Of a DNA stretch of 64,000 bases, positions 1-8,191 are shown in pieces. The notes under the pieces were generated by a model, which saw nothing but the letters and a program-made list of their open reading frames with translations, was not told where the DNA came from and searched no databases. This stretch comes from Massilia eurypsychrophila (GTDB taxonomy: Bacteria > Pseudomonadota > Gammaproteobacteria > Burkholderiales > Burkholderiaceae_D): NCBI RefSeq assembly GCF_002760655.1, contig NZ_PDOC01000005.1:124001-188000 (forward strand), written 5' to 3'. The translations under genes were made by a program, and so were the position numbers. Position 1 is the first letter of the stretch; every line of letters starts with the position of its first letter.

Positions 1-1305
1 CGCATAGTAGCGCTTGCATTTTTTGTCTTAATCGCTGTTGGCACTGTACTGTTGATGATGCCGCTCGCCAGAGCCGAAGCAGGTTCAGCGCCACTGCTCG
101 TTGCGCTTTTTACCGCCGTATCGGCCGTGTGTGTAACTGGGCTCGTCGTGGTCGACACGGGCACGTATTGGTCTCCTGCTGGACAAGGCATCGTTTTGGT
201 ACTTTTCCAACTGGGCGGCTTCGGCATGATGACTGCCGCGACATTGCTGGGTTTGATGGTGAACCGCTCGCCCAGGCTGCGGCTTAAACTGATCACACAA
301 ACCGAGACGCATTCATTGGGTCTGGGTGATGTCGCCAACGTGGCCAGGCTTGTTCTAACGGTCACCGTAGCCGCCGAACTTATTGTTGCGCTAGTCCTAG
401 CTTGCCGCTTCCATTTCGCGTACGGTCTACCCTGGCCGCAGGCGACGTGGAGCGGCTTTTTCCATGCGGTCTCCGCATTTAACAACGCTGGTTTCTCGAT
501 ACACGCTGACAGCGTCATGCGTTTTGCGACGGACGCGCTTGTTTTGCTGCCACTCATGCTGGCTATTGTTGTCGGCGGCATCGGCTTTCCAGTCATGCTG
601 GATCTACGGAACAAGTTCAGATCGCCCCGCAGCTGGTCGCTCCATACGAAACTCACGCTGGCAGTAACCATTGTGCTGTTAGTACTCGGTTTTCTCGGCG
701 TGCTAATGTTTGAGTGGGCGAACGCAAAAACCCTGGGGGTAATGCCGCTCCCCGATAAGATACTGACGGCCGCGTTCACTTCGGTATCAGCCAGGACCGC
801 GGGATTCAATTCGATCGATTTCGCAGTGGCTAGCCGGGAAACCTTGGCGCTTCATTACCTGCTCATGTTTGTCGGAGCCGGAAGCGCCGGAACTGCCGGC
901 GGCGTCAAGGTAGGCACTGTCGCAATCCTGGTCTTACTTGTCATTGCGGAGATACGTGGCCAGCCTGATAGCGAAGCATTCGGTCGGCGCGTCGGCACTG
1001 CCGCGCAGCGCCAGGCGATCACGGTCCTGGTGCTGGGCAGTGCGATGGTGGTATTGGGGACGATGATTTTGCTGAGGGTGAGCGACGCCTCGACTGACCG
1101 CATTATTTTTGAAGTAATTTCCGCGTTCGGTACCGTCGGACTGTCGACAGGAATTACTGCCGACCTTCCGACGGAAGGACAACTTGTACTCGTCGTACTA
1201 ATGTATTTGGGCCGTATAGGGACGATCACCCTTGCTACGTCGCTCATACTTGGCGAGCGGCGCATGCCGTATCGCTATCCTGAGGAGCATCCAATTGTTG
1301 GGTAG
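1..1305 (+). CDS. ktrB: TrkH/KtrB-family potassium uptake channel subunit (5' truncated by window edge)
   Basis: Integral membrane potassium-translocating subunit. The reading frame is open from base 1 to a TAG stop, so the true start lies upstream and 434 codons are visible. Four pore-loop (selectivity-filter) segments typical of the family can be read: VCVTGL, FNNAGF, ARTAGFNS and GTVGLSTG, separated by hydrophobic membrane helices. The next gene, a cytosolic NAD-binding RCK protein, overlaps the stop region, as in KtrAB systems. Known for the family: KtrB/TrkH subunits import K+ (sometimes with Na+) and are gated by the cytosolic ring of the partner. Whether this is strictly Ktr or Trk type is not settled by the sequence; the single-domain partner favours Ktr. 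Confidence 0.9.
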   Translation, partial: RIVALAFFVLIAVGTVLLMMPLARAEAGSAPLLVALFTAVSAVCVTGLVVVDTGTYWSPAGQGIVLVLFQLGGFGMMTAATLLGLMVNRSPRLRLKLITQTETHSLGLGDVANVARLVLTVTVAAELIVALVLACRFHFAYGLPWPQATWSGFFHAVSAFNNAGFSIHADSVMRFATDALVLLPLMLAIVVGGIGFPVMLDLRNKFRSPRSWSLHTKLTLAVTIVLLVLGFLGVLMFEWANAKTLGVMPLPDKILTAAFTSVSARTAGFNSIDFAVASRETLALHYLLMFVGAGSAGTAGGVKVGTVAILVLLVIAEIRGQPDSEAFGRRVGTAAQRQAITVLVLGSAMVVLGTMILLRVSDASTDRIIFEVISAFGTVGLSTGITADLPTEGQLVLVVLMYLGRIGTITLATSLILGERRMPYRYPEEHPIVG

Positions 1306-1996
1306 AATTTTCACAGAACAGTTCGCCTTTTCGGCGGGCGACAGCGTATTAGTCATCGGCTTGGGCCGCTTTGGTAGTGCGGTGGCGCAGTCTCTTGTCC
1401 GACTGGGGCACGATGTTATGGGCCTCGACAGTGACAGCGAACGCGTACAGCTGTGGGCAGACAAGCTCACGCACGCAGTGCAAGCGGATTCCACCAAAGA
1501 AAATGTCATGCTTCAGCTCGGCGCCGCCGACTTTTCCCATGCGATTGTAGCCATAGGTGGTGATATCGCGGCCAGTCTCTTGACGCTGATGGTACTGACC
1601 GAGCTAGGAATAAAAGACATCTGGGTCAAGGCGCTTGACCATGATCATGGGCAGTTGGCGAAGAAAATGGGCGCCCATCATGTCGTAACCCCCGAAGCCG
1701 ACATGGGAGAGCGCGTCGCGCACCTCATCACAGGTCGCTTGATTGACTTCATTGAATTCGACGATGGATTCGCCATTGCAAAAATTCATGCTCCTTCGAT
1801 CACCCACCACAAGACCTTGATGGAATCGCGGGTACGTGAGCAGTTTGGCGTCACGGTCGTTGGCGTGAAGCGAACAAATACAGACTTTCAGCACGCGACC
1901 CCAGAGACATCGGTTGAACCCGGCGATTTGCTAATCTTGTCGGGGCCGACGCGCAAAATCGAATTGTTCGCCAGCGGCACTCAGCGGAAGAAATAG
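1298..1996 (+). CDS. ktrA: KtrA/TrkA-type potassium uptake regulatory subunit
   Basis: Cytosolic gating subunit that binds a nucleotide and controls the membrane subunit encoded just before it. The N-terminus has a Rossmann dinucleotide-binding motif (VIGLGRFGSAVAQSL), followed by an RCK_N core and a short RCK_C domain. At about 232 aa it has a single RCK unit, the KtrA size rather than the double-unit TrkA. No ATG is available near the ktrB stop. A GAGGAG ribosome-binding site at 1282-1287 points to TTG at 1295 or 1298, so translation is coupled to and overlaps the end of ktrB. The exact TTG is uncertain. Confidence 0.88.
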   Translation: MGRIFTEQFAFSAGDSVLVIGLGRFGSAVAQSLVRLGHDVMGLDSDSERVQLWADKLTHAVQADSTKENVMLQLGAADFSHAIVAIGGDIAASLLTLMVLTELGIKDIWVKALDHDHGQLAKKMGAHHVVTPEADMGERVAHLITGRLIDFIEFDDGFAIAKIHAPSITHHKTLMESRVREQFGVTVVGVKRTNTDFQHATPETSVEPGDLLILSGPTRKIELFASGTQRKK

Positions 1997-2125
1997 GCGG
2001 TAGGGAGTCGGTTAAAGCGACGTATGTATTGTCAGATGCCCACATTGATCCAGCCTCGAAGGGCGGCGCCTTGCGACTCGATGAAACTACACCTGCGCTG
2101 AGCCGACTGTCCGGGCCGAACAAGT

Positions 2126-2701
2126 TCAGCGGTGCACCACCACCAGCAGCGCCTTCGCCTCGGTCTTGCCGATGTTGCGGATCACATGTCCCTGGTCGGC
2201 CGCGTAGCGTGCAGTGGCGCCGATCTTGACCTTCTTCTTGATCACGCCTACTTCGACTTCGAGCGCGCCGTGCGTCACCGTCAGGTGTTCGCCGGTGCCC
2301 GGGTCATGCGCCTGCGACGCCAGCTCACCCCCCGGCGCCAAGGTCAGTTCATACCACTCGTACTTGCCGGCCAGGTCCATCGGGCCGAGGATGCGCAGCA
2401 CATAGCCGGCGTGGGCGCCGGGCAGGGTAGGGGTCTCGTGCGCCTCGAGCACGCGGATCGGCTCGACTTCGCGCGTTTCCGCCGTCAGCAATTCGCTGAT
2501 CGCCACGCCCAGCGCATTGGCCAGGCGCCACGTGATGGCGATGGTCGGGTTGGCCTTTTCGCGCTCGATTTGCGATAACATGGACTTCGACACCCCGGCG
2601 ATGCGCGACAGGTCTTCCAGCGTCAGTCCGCGCGCCAGCCTCAGCCGCTGCAAGGTGGCGCCCACTTCAGGCGGGGAATTGCTTGATACAGGTGTAGTCA
2701 T
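2126..2701 (-). CDS. XRE-family transcriptional regulator with C-terminal cupin domain
   Basis: Predicted DNA-binding regulator of 191 aa. Residues about 14-68 form an XRE helix-turn-helix (LEDLSRIAGVSKSMLSQIER). Residues about 115-190 form a small beta-barrel cupin with GTGEHLTV and GHVIRNIGKTEA segments, the usual ligand-sensing part. This HTH-cupin architecture is common next to amino-acid or amine catabolic genes. It lies divergent to kbl-tdh-sdaA, so it probably controls that threonine/serine degradation operon and itself; the ligand is unknown. A TATAAT box on the minus strand (2777-2782) and near-identical inverted 10-mers in the shared promoter region are candidate control elements. 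Confidence 0.88.
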   Translation of the reverse strand: MTTPVSSNSPPEVGATLQRLRLARGLTLEDLSRIAGVSKSMLSQIEREKANPTIAITWRLANALGVAISELLTAETREVEPIRVLEAHETPTLPGAHAGYVLRILGPMDLAGKYEWYELTLAPGGELASQAHDPGTGEHLTVTHGALEVEVGVIKKKVKIGATARYAADQGHVIRNIGKTEAKALLVVVHR

Positions 2702-2730
2702 CGTCTTGTTTAGTGTAAATGATCGGGACT

Positions 2731-2808
2731 ATCCACAATGGAAGCTTGCCAAGTTCAACCGGCTTGGGTAATATCCATTATATTGAATACGCGTTCGACA
2801 TAGTGGAT
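2731..2808. promoter_or_regulatory. Candidate operator pair in the divergent regulator/kbl promoter region
   Basis: ATCCACAATG at 2731-2740 recurs in inverted orientation as ATCCACTATG at 2799-2808 (9 of 10 identical). A weaker copy, ATCCATTATA, lies between them at 2773-2782. A minus-strand TATAAT (2777-2782) falls inside the bracketed segment. The arrangement suits an operator for the neighbouring XRE-cupin regulator. This is inference from symmetry and position only. Confidence 0.35.
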
Positions 2809-2905
2809 TTACGGAATTCCATTTAAATCGTTCAGGATACGCAACAGACGGTACAGCATACCGCGACAGTCGGTCAAGCCGGCATTCACCACCATGAGGA
2901 TAAAG

Positions 2906-4123
2906 ATGAGCGACCAAGCGAAAGCCACGTTTTTCAGCGCGCTGCAAACCAGCCTGGACACACTGCGCGAGCAGGGGCTGTACAAGCCCGAGCGCGTGCT
3001 CGCCTCGCGCCAGGGCGCCGAAGTCGAAGGCGCCGACGGCCGCCACCTGATCAACATGTGCGCCAATAACTACCTCGGCCTGTCGGGCGACCTGCAAACC
3101 CAGCAAGCGGCCATCGCCGCCACCGAAAAGTACGGCTACGGCCTGTCGTCGGTGCGCTTCATTTGCGGCACCCAGACCGTCCACAAGGAACTCGAGCAGG
3201 CCATCTCGAGCTTCCTCGGCATGCAAGACACGATCCTGTACGCCGCCGCCTTCGACGCCAACGGCGGCCTGTTCGAGCCGCTGTTCGACGAAAACGACGC
3301 CATCATCTCGGACGCACTGAACCACGCCTCGATCATCGACGGCATCCGCCTGTGCAAGGCGGCGCGCTACCGCTACCAGAACAACGACATGGCCGACCTC
3401 GAAGCGCAGCTGCAGGCCGCGCACGCCGCCGGCAAGCGCCACAAGGTGATCTGCACCGACGGCGTGTTTTCGATGGACGGCACCATCGCCAAGCTCAACG
3501 AAATCTGCGACCTGGCCGACAAGTACGGCGCCCTCGTCATGATCGACGAGTCGCACGCCTCCGGCTTCATGGGCGCCACCGGGCGCGGCACCCACGAGCA
3601 CCACAACGTCATGGGCCGCATCGACATCATCACCGGCACGCTCGGCAAAGCGCTCGGCGGCGCGATGGGCGGCTTCACCGCCGCGCGCAAGGAAGTGATC
3701 GACACCTTGCGCCAGAAGTCGCGTCCCTACCTGTTCTCCAACACACTCGCGCCGATGATCGCCGGCGCCTCGCTGTCGGTCCTCGATCGCATCACCGCCT
3801 CGACCGAACTGCGCGACCGCCTGCACGAGAACACCGCCTACTTCCGCAAGGAGATCGAGCGTATCGGCTTCACCATCAAGCCGGGCACCCACCCGGTGGT
3901 GCCGGTGATGCTGTTCGAGGCGCCGGTTGCGCAGAAATTTGCCGCCCGCATGTACGAACTGGGCGTGCTGCTGTCCGGCTTCTTCTACCCGGTGGTGCCG
4001 ATGGGGCAGGCGCGCGTGCGCGTCCAGCTGTCCGCCGCCCACACCCGCGAGCAGCTCGACATCGTGCTCAAAGCGTTCGAGCAGGCCGGCCGCGAACTCG
4101 GCATCCTCAAGCATCAGTCGTAA
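2906..4123 (+). CDS. kbl: Glycine C-acetyltransferase (2-amino-3-ketobutyrate CoA ligase)
   Basis: PLP-dependent alpha-oxoamine synthase fold-type I enzyme, 405 aa. It cleaves 2-amino-3-oxobutyrate with CoA to glycine and acetyl-CoA, the second step of the threonine dehydrogenase pathway. The Schiff-base lysine is K248 in [10 protein letters not shown]. The PLP-contacting aspartate and histidine lie in the segment [11 protein letters not shown], and [11 protein letters not shown] is the family N-terminal signature. Length matches the E. coli enzyme closely. An in-frame ATG exists at 2894, but TGAGGA at 2895-2900 is a good ribosome-binding site for ATG 2906, giving the usual MSDQ-type start. 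The next gene supplies its substrate. Confidence 0.96.
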   Translation: MSDQAKATFFSALQTSLDTLREQGLYKPERVLASRQGAEVEGADGRHLINMCANNYLGLSGDLQTQQAAIAATEKYGYGLSSVRFICGTQTVHKELEQAISSFLGMQDTILYAAAFDANGGLFEPLFDENDAIISDALNHASIIDGIRLCKAARYRYQNNDMADLEAQLQAAHAAGKRHKVICTDGVFSMDGTIAKLNEICDLADKYGALVMIDESHASGFMGATGRGTHEHHNVMGRIDIITGTLGKALGGAMGGFTAARKEVIDTLRQKSRPYLFSNTLAPMIAGASLSVLDRITASTELRDRLHENTAYFRKEIERIGFTIKPGTHPVVPVMLFEAPVAQKFAARMYELGVLLSGFFYPVVPMGQARVRVQLSAAHTREQLDIVLKAFEQAGRELGILKHQS

Positions 4124-4164
4124 CAAGATCAACCGTAACAAGATCAACCGCAACAAGAACAAGG
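4121..4164 (+). repeat. 15-bp tandem repeat spanning the kbl stop codon
   Basis: TAACAAGATCAACCG occurs twice without a gap (4121-4135, 4136-4150) and is followed by a decayed third unit starting CAACAAGAACAAGG. The first unit starts with the kbl stop codon. The repeat fills nearly the whole gap to tdh and probably arose by slippage. The purine-rich AAGG at its end (4160-4163) may serve as the tdh ribosome-binding site. Confidence 0.8.
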
Positions 4165-4170
4165 CATCTC

Positions 4171-5133
4171 ATGGAACGCATCCTCATCATCGGCGCCAAC
4201 GGCCAAATCGGCAGTGAACTGGTCGGCGCGCTGGCAGCGCAGCACGGCGAAGCGAACGTCTTCGCCGCCGACATCGGCGCCACCAACGTCTACCACGCCA
4301 GGTGCTACGTCCAGCTCGACGTGCTCGACAAGCCGCGCCTCGACGCGCTCGTCGCCGACGAAGGCATCACCCAGGTCTACCAGCTCGCCGCGTTGCTGTC
4401 GGCCACCGGCGAGCAGATGCCGCTCAAGGCGTGGACCTTGAACATGGACGGCCTGCTCAACATCCTCGAAGTGGCGCGCGAGAGCGGCGAAGCGGGCAAA
4501 CCGCTGCGCGTTTTCTGGCCGTCGTCGATCGCCGCCTTCGGCCCCAACACGCCGCCGGTCAATACGCCGCAATACACGGTGATGGATCCGACCTCGATCT
4601 ATGGCATCAGCAAGCTCGCCGGCGAACGCCTGTGCGAGTACTACTTCACCAAGTACGGCGTCGACGTGCGCAGCATCCGCTACCCCGGCATCATCAGCTT
4701 CAAGTCGCCTCCGGGCGGTGGCACCACCGACTACGCCATTGCGATTTTTCACTCCGCGCTGCGTGGCGAGCCATACGAGTGCTTCCTCGAAGCCGAGACC
4801 ACGCTGCCGATGATCTACATGCCCGACGCGATCCGCGCCACCATCGAACTGATGGACGCGCCGGCCGCCAAGGTCGCCATCCGCTCTTCCTACAATGTCG
4901 CCGGCGTCTCGTTCAACCCGCGCGAACTGGCCGCGGAAATCAAGCGCGTGCTGCCGGCCTTCGAGATCACCTACAAGCCCGATAGCCGCCAGGCGATTGC
5001 CGCAACGTGGCCGCAAAGCCTCGACGACAGCGCCGCTACCGCCGACTGGGGCTGGAAAGCGCAGGTCGGCATCCCCGCGATGGTGGCCGACATGCTTGAA
5101 AATATCGACGTCGGCCTCGGCCAGGCCGCCTGA
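4171..5133 (+). CDS. tdh: L-threonine 3-dehydrogenase, short-chain (NAD-dependent epimerase-like) type
   Basis: Extended short-chain dehydrogenase, 320 aa. The nucleotide-binding glycine motif is IIGANGQIGSEL (residues about 6-17), and the catalytic pair is Y144-xxx-K148 in SIYGISKLAGERL. The SS pair in WPSSIAAFG belongs to the same active site. Members next to kbl oxidise L-threonine to 2-amino-3-oxobutyrate. This SDR type is unrelated to the zinc-dependent Tdh of E. coli. The frame is open far upstream through kbl, but the ATG at 4171 is the sensible start: it gives the normal N-terminus right at the Rossmann fold. It is probably co-transcribed with kbl and sdaA. Confidence 0.92.
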   Translation: MERILIIGANGQIGSELVGALAAQHGEANVFAADIGATNVYHARCYVQLDVLDKPRLDALVADEGITQVYQLAALLSATGEQMPLKAWTLNMDGLLNILEVARESGEAGKPLRVFWPSSIAAFGPNTPPVNTPQYTVMDPTSIYGISKLAGERLCEYYFTKYGVDVRSIRYPGIISFKSPPGGGTTDYAIAIFHSALRGEPYECFLEAETTLPMIYMPDAIRATIELMDAPAAKVAIRSSYNVAGVSFNPRELAAEIKRVLPAFEITYKPDSRQAIAATWPQSLDDSAATADWGWKAQVGIPAMVADMLENIDVGLGQAA

Positions 5134-5168
5134 TTCGTCCCATAATAAGAATATATTCGGAGACAACG

Positions 5169-6566
5169 ATGGACATGAGTGTGTTTGACCTGTTCAAGAT
5201 AGGCATCGGGCCTTCCAGCTCGCACACGGTGGGGCCGATGGTCGCGGCGCGCCGCTTCCTGGTTGAATGCGGCCCGCTCGACGACGCCACCGGCATCGAA
5301 GTCGGCCTGTATGGCTCGCTCGCGCTGACCGGCATCGGCCACGCCACCGACAAGGCCATCATCCTCGGCCTGATGGGCGAGACGCCGCAGGGCGTCAACC
5401 CCGGGCAGGTCGACGACATGCTGGCCGAAGTCGAACTCGATGGCGCCATACGGCTGCTGGGCGTGAAGGAAGTGCCGTTCAGCGCGAAAACCGGCCTGGC
5501 CTGGAACCGCTCGTCGTCGCTGCCGGAGCACCCGAACGGCATGCGTTTCAAGCTCACCAAGCTTGACGGCAGCATCATCGAGCGCATTTTCTATTCGGTC
5601 GGCGGTGGCTTCATCCACGCCGCCGGCGAGTCGCACGCGCGCCAGGGCGCCGGCGCCGGCACCGCGCCGATTCCCTATCCCTTCGATACGATGGACCAGC
5701 TGCTCGCGCACGGCAAGGCGAGCGGCCTGACGATTCCGCAAATGTTGCGCACCAATGAGTGCGCCCACATGAGCGAGGAAGACCTCGACGCCGGCATCGA
5801 CAACATCTGGCAGGTCATGCGCGACTGTATCGCCCATGGCCTGGTCACCGACGGTCAGCTGCCCGGCGGCCTGAATGTGAAGCGCCGCGCCGCCAACCTG
5901 TGGCGCCAGGCGCTGGCCGCAAAAAATGGCGACAACCGCGCCAACGACCTGCCGCACGACGCGCTGCATCAGGTCAGCCTGTATGCGATGGCCGTCAACG
6001 AGGAAAACGCCGCCGGCGGAAGAGTCGTGACGGCGCCCACCAACGGCGCCGCCGGCATCATCCCGGCGGTGATGCGCTACTACGCCGAGGATTGCCGGCC
6101 CAGCGATCCCGTCAAGGGCGTGCGCGAGTTCATGCTGACGGCAGCTGCCATCGGCATGCTGTGCAAGAAGAACGCGTCGATCTCCGGCGCTGAAATCGGC
6201 TGCCAGGGCGAAGTCGGGGTGGCCTGCGCGATGGCCGCCGCCGGCCTGGTGGCGGCCCTTGGCGGCTCCAATGAACAGATCGAGAACGCGGCCGAAATCG
6301 GCATCGAGCACCACCTCGGCATGACGTGCGACCCGATCGGCGGCCTGGTGCAGATTCCGTGCATCGAGCGTAACGGCATGGGGGCGATCAAGGCGATTAC
6401 CGCAGCGTCGCTGGCGTTGAAGGGCGACGGCACCCACTTTGTCAGCCTCGATGATGTCATCGAAACGATGCGCCAGACCGGCGCCGACATGCAGGACAAG
6501 TACAAGGAAACGTCGCTGGGCGGCCTGGCCATTCACGTCGTCACCGTCAACCACGCCGCCTGCTAG
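5169..6566 (+). CDS. sdaA: L-serine ammonia-lyase, iron-sulfur type
   Basis: Single-chain bacterial L-serine dehydratase, 465 aa, converting L-serine to pyruvate and ammonia with a 4Fe-4S cluster. The N-terminal beta domain begins with the family signature [12 protein letters not shown] (about residues 12-23). The C-terminal alpha domain carries conserved cysteines in [24 protein letters not shown] and IPCIERNG, the likely cluster ligands. GGAG precedes the ATG by about 7 bases. It follows tdh by 35 bp. Together the three genes can turn threonine into glycine plus acetyl-CoA, and serine (which glycine can supply through GlyA, not in this window) into pyruvate. Confidence 0.96.
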   Translation: MDMSVFDLFKIGIGPSSSHTVGPMVAARRFLVECGPLDDATGIEVGLYGSLALTGIGHATDKAIILGLMGETPQGVNPGQVDDMLAEVELDGAIRLLGVKEVPFSAKTGLAWNRSSSLPEHPNGMRFKLTKLDGSIIERIFYSVGGGFIHAAGESHARQGAGAGTAPIPYPFDTMDQLLAHGKASGLTIPQMLRTNECAHMSEEDLDAGIDNIWQVMRDCIAHGLVTDGQLPGGLNVKRRAANLWRQALAAKNGDNRANDLPHDALHQVSLYAMAVNEENAAGGRVVTAPTNGAAGIIPAVMRYYAEDCRPSDPVKGVREFMLTAAAIGMLCKKNASISGAEIGCQGEVGVACAMAAAGLVAALGGSNEQIENAAEIGIEHHLGMTCDPIGGLVQIPCIERNGMGAIKAITAASLALKGDGTHFVSLDDVIETMRQTGADMQDKYKETSLGGLAIHVVTVNHAAC

Positions 6567-6575
6567 CTGATTCGG

Positions 6576-6595
6576 GGTCTGACCTAGGTCAGACC
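6576..6595. repeat. Perfect 20-bp palindrome related to the dispersed GGTCTGAC repeat
   Basis: GGTCTGACCTAGGTCAGACC is an uninterrupted perfect palindrome just after sdaA. Its half contains GGTCTGAC, the core of the repeat family found in an array at 23028-23324 and in a hairpin at 42344-42387. There is no loop and no T-run, so it is not a standard terminator. Confidence 0.8.
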
Positions 6596-6677
6596 ACATC
6601 AGAGCATTGTAAGTTCAGTTAAAAGAGGCGCCGGCTCCGCCCGGCCATGCCGCTACCCAAGAAAATCCCGGTCGCAC

Positions 6678-6683
6678 TATAAT
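6678..6683 (+). promoter_or_regulatory. Candidate -10 box upstream of thrC
   Basis: A perfect TATAAT lies 41 bases before the thrC ATG. No good -35 hexamer is visible at the proper distance, so the call rests on the -10 alone. Confidence 0.4.
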
Positions 6684-6723
6684 AAACGCTCGATCGCAGC
6701 GCAAACCGGACTTTTCTCACTGT

Positions 6724-8190
6724 ATGCAATACGTCTCTACTCGCGCCACGCCGGCGTCCCAACCCCAGCAATTTTCCAGTATCCTGCTCGGCGGCCTCGC
6801 GCCCGACGGCGGCCTGTATCTGCCGGCCGCATATCCACAAGTGACAGGCGCCGAGCTCGATGCCTGGCGCAAGCTGCCGTACGCCGACCTGGCATATGAG
6901 ATTCTGAGAAAATTCGCGACCGACATCCCTGACGCCGACCTGAAGGCGCTGACGGCCAAAACGTACACACCGGCGGCATACCGCAATGTGCGCGAGGGCG
7001 AATCGGCGGCCGACATCACGCCGCTGCGGGTGCTCGAACAAGACGGCGACAAGACCCTGATCCTGCAAGCGCTGTCGAACGGCCCGACGCTGGCGTTCAA
7101 GGACATGGCGATGCAGCTGCTCGGCAACCTGTTCGAGTACACGCTGGCCAAGGAAGACGCCGAGCTCAATATCTTCGGCGCGACGTCGGGCGACACCGGC
7201 AGCGCCGCCGAATACGCCATGCGCGGTAAAAAAGGCATCCGCGTCTTCATGCTCTCGCCGCACCAGAAGATGAGCGCATTCCAGAGCGCGCAGATGTTCA
7301 GCCTGCAGGATCCGAACATCTTTAACATCGCCGTCGAAGGCGTGTTCGACGACTGCCAGGACATGGTCAAGGCGGTGTCGAACGACCTGCGCTTCAAGGC
7401 CATGCAGAAGATCGGCACCGTCAATTCGATCAACTGGGCGCGCGTCGTCGCGCAGGTGGTGTACTACTTCCGCGGCTACCTGGCCGCGACGACCGACAAC
7501 GGGCAGAAGGTGTCGTTCACTGTCCCATCGGGGAACTTCGGTAACATCTGCGCCGGCCACATCGCGCGCATGATGGGACTGCCGATCGACAAACTGGTGG
7601 CCGCCACCAACGAGAACGACGTGCTCGACGAGTTCTTCCGCACTGGCGTCTACCGTGTGCGCAAGTCGGCCGAGACGTATCACACCAGCAGCCCGTCGAT
7701 GGACATCTCGAAGGCGTCCAATTTCGAGCGCTTCGTGTTCGACCTGGTCGGGCGCGATCCGGCGCGCGTTGGGGTGCTGTTCCACAAGGTCGAGACCGAG
7801 GGCGGTTTCGATTTGTCGGGCAAGCCTGGCAGCGACGGCGACGAGTGGACGCAAGTGGCCCGGTATGGCTTCCTGTCGGGCCGTTCGACGCACAAGGACC
7901 GTGTCGCCACGATCCGCGACGTGCAGGACGACTACGGCATTACCATCGACACCCATACCGCGGACGGCGTCAAGGTCGCGCGCGAACACATGGCGCCGGG
8001 CGTGCCGATGATCGTGCTGGAAACCGCGCTGGCGGCAAAATTCAACGAGACCATTCTGGAAGCGCTGGGCATGGACGCCGAGCGGCCGGCCGGATTCGAG
8101 GACATCGAATCGCTGCCGCAGAAGTTCGTGGTCATGAAGGCGGACGTGGCGGCCATGAAAGCCTACATCGCCGCCAATACGGGGCTGTAA
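6724..8190 (+). CDS. thrC: Threonine synthase
   Basis: PLP-dependent fold-type II enzyme converting O-phospho-L-homoserine to L-threonine, 488 aa, the size of the long proteobacterial class. The PLP lysine is K126 in PTLAFKDMAMQ. FGATSGDTGSAAEYAM is the serine/glycine phosphate-binding region, and VPSGNFGNICAGH is a second conserved loop. The N-terminus (STRATPASQPQQFSSILLGGLAPDGGLYLP) is typical. No homoserine dehydrogenase gene precedes it here. The next gene, moeA, starts one base after its stop, so the three genes thrC-moeA-moaD form an operon. Confidence 0.96.
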   Translation: MQYVSTRATPASQPQQFSSILLGGLAPDGGLYLPAAYPQVTGAELDAWRKLPYADLAYEILRKFATDIPDADLKALTAKTYTPAAYRNVREGESAADITPLRVLEQDGDKTLILQALSNGPTLAFKDMAMQLLGNLFEYTLAKEDAELNIFGATSGDTGSAAEYAMRGKKGIRVFMLSPHQKMSAFQSAQMFSLQDPNIFNIAVEGVFDDCQDMVKAVSNDLRFKAMQKIGTVNSINWARVVAQVVYYFRGYLAATTDNGQKVSFTVPSGNFGNICAGHIARMMGLPIDKLVAATNENDVLDEFFRTGVYRVRKSAETYHTSSPSMDISKASNFERFVFDLVGRDPARVGVLFHKVETEGGFDLSGKPGSDGDEWTQVARYGFLSGRSTHKDRVATIRDVQDDYGITIDTHTADGVKVAREHMAPGVPMIVLETALAAKFNETILEALGMDAERPAGFEDIESLPQKFVVMKADVAAMKAYIAANTGL

Positions 8191-8191
8191 C

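Noticed and set aside
2029-2229. 66-codon frame downstream of ktrA
   Set aside because: It overlaps the end of the XRE-cupin gene on the other strand, has no ribosome-binding site and no recognisable feature.
2729-4162. 477-codon minus-strand frame opposite kbl
   Set aside because: Shadow of kbl codon usage; composition dominated by Arg, Ala, Gly and Val with no motif.
3163-5133. A single 656-codon frame suggesting a fusion over kbl and tdh
   Set aside because: The part before 4171 is a shadow of kbl. The ATG at 4171 gives a normal short-chain dehydrogenase start.
6576-6595. Rho-independent terminator after sdaA
   Set aside because: A perfect palindrome without a loop cannot form a normal hairpin, and no T-run follows.
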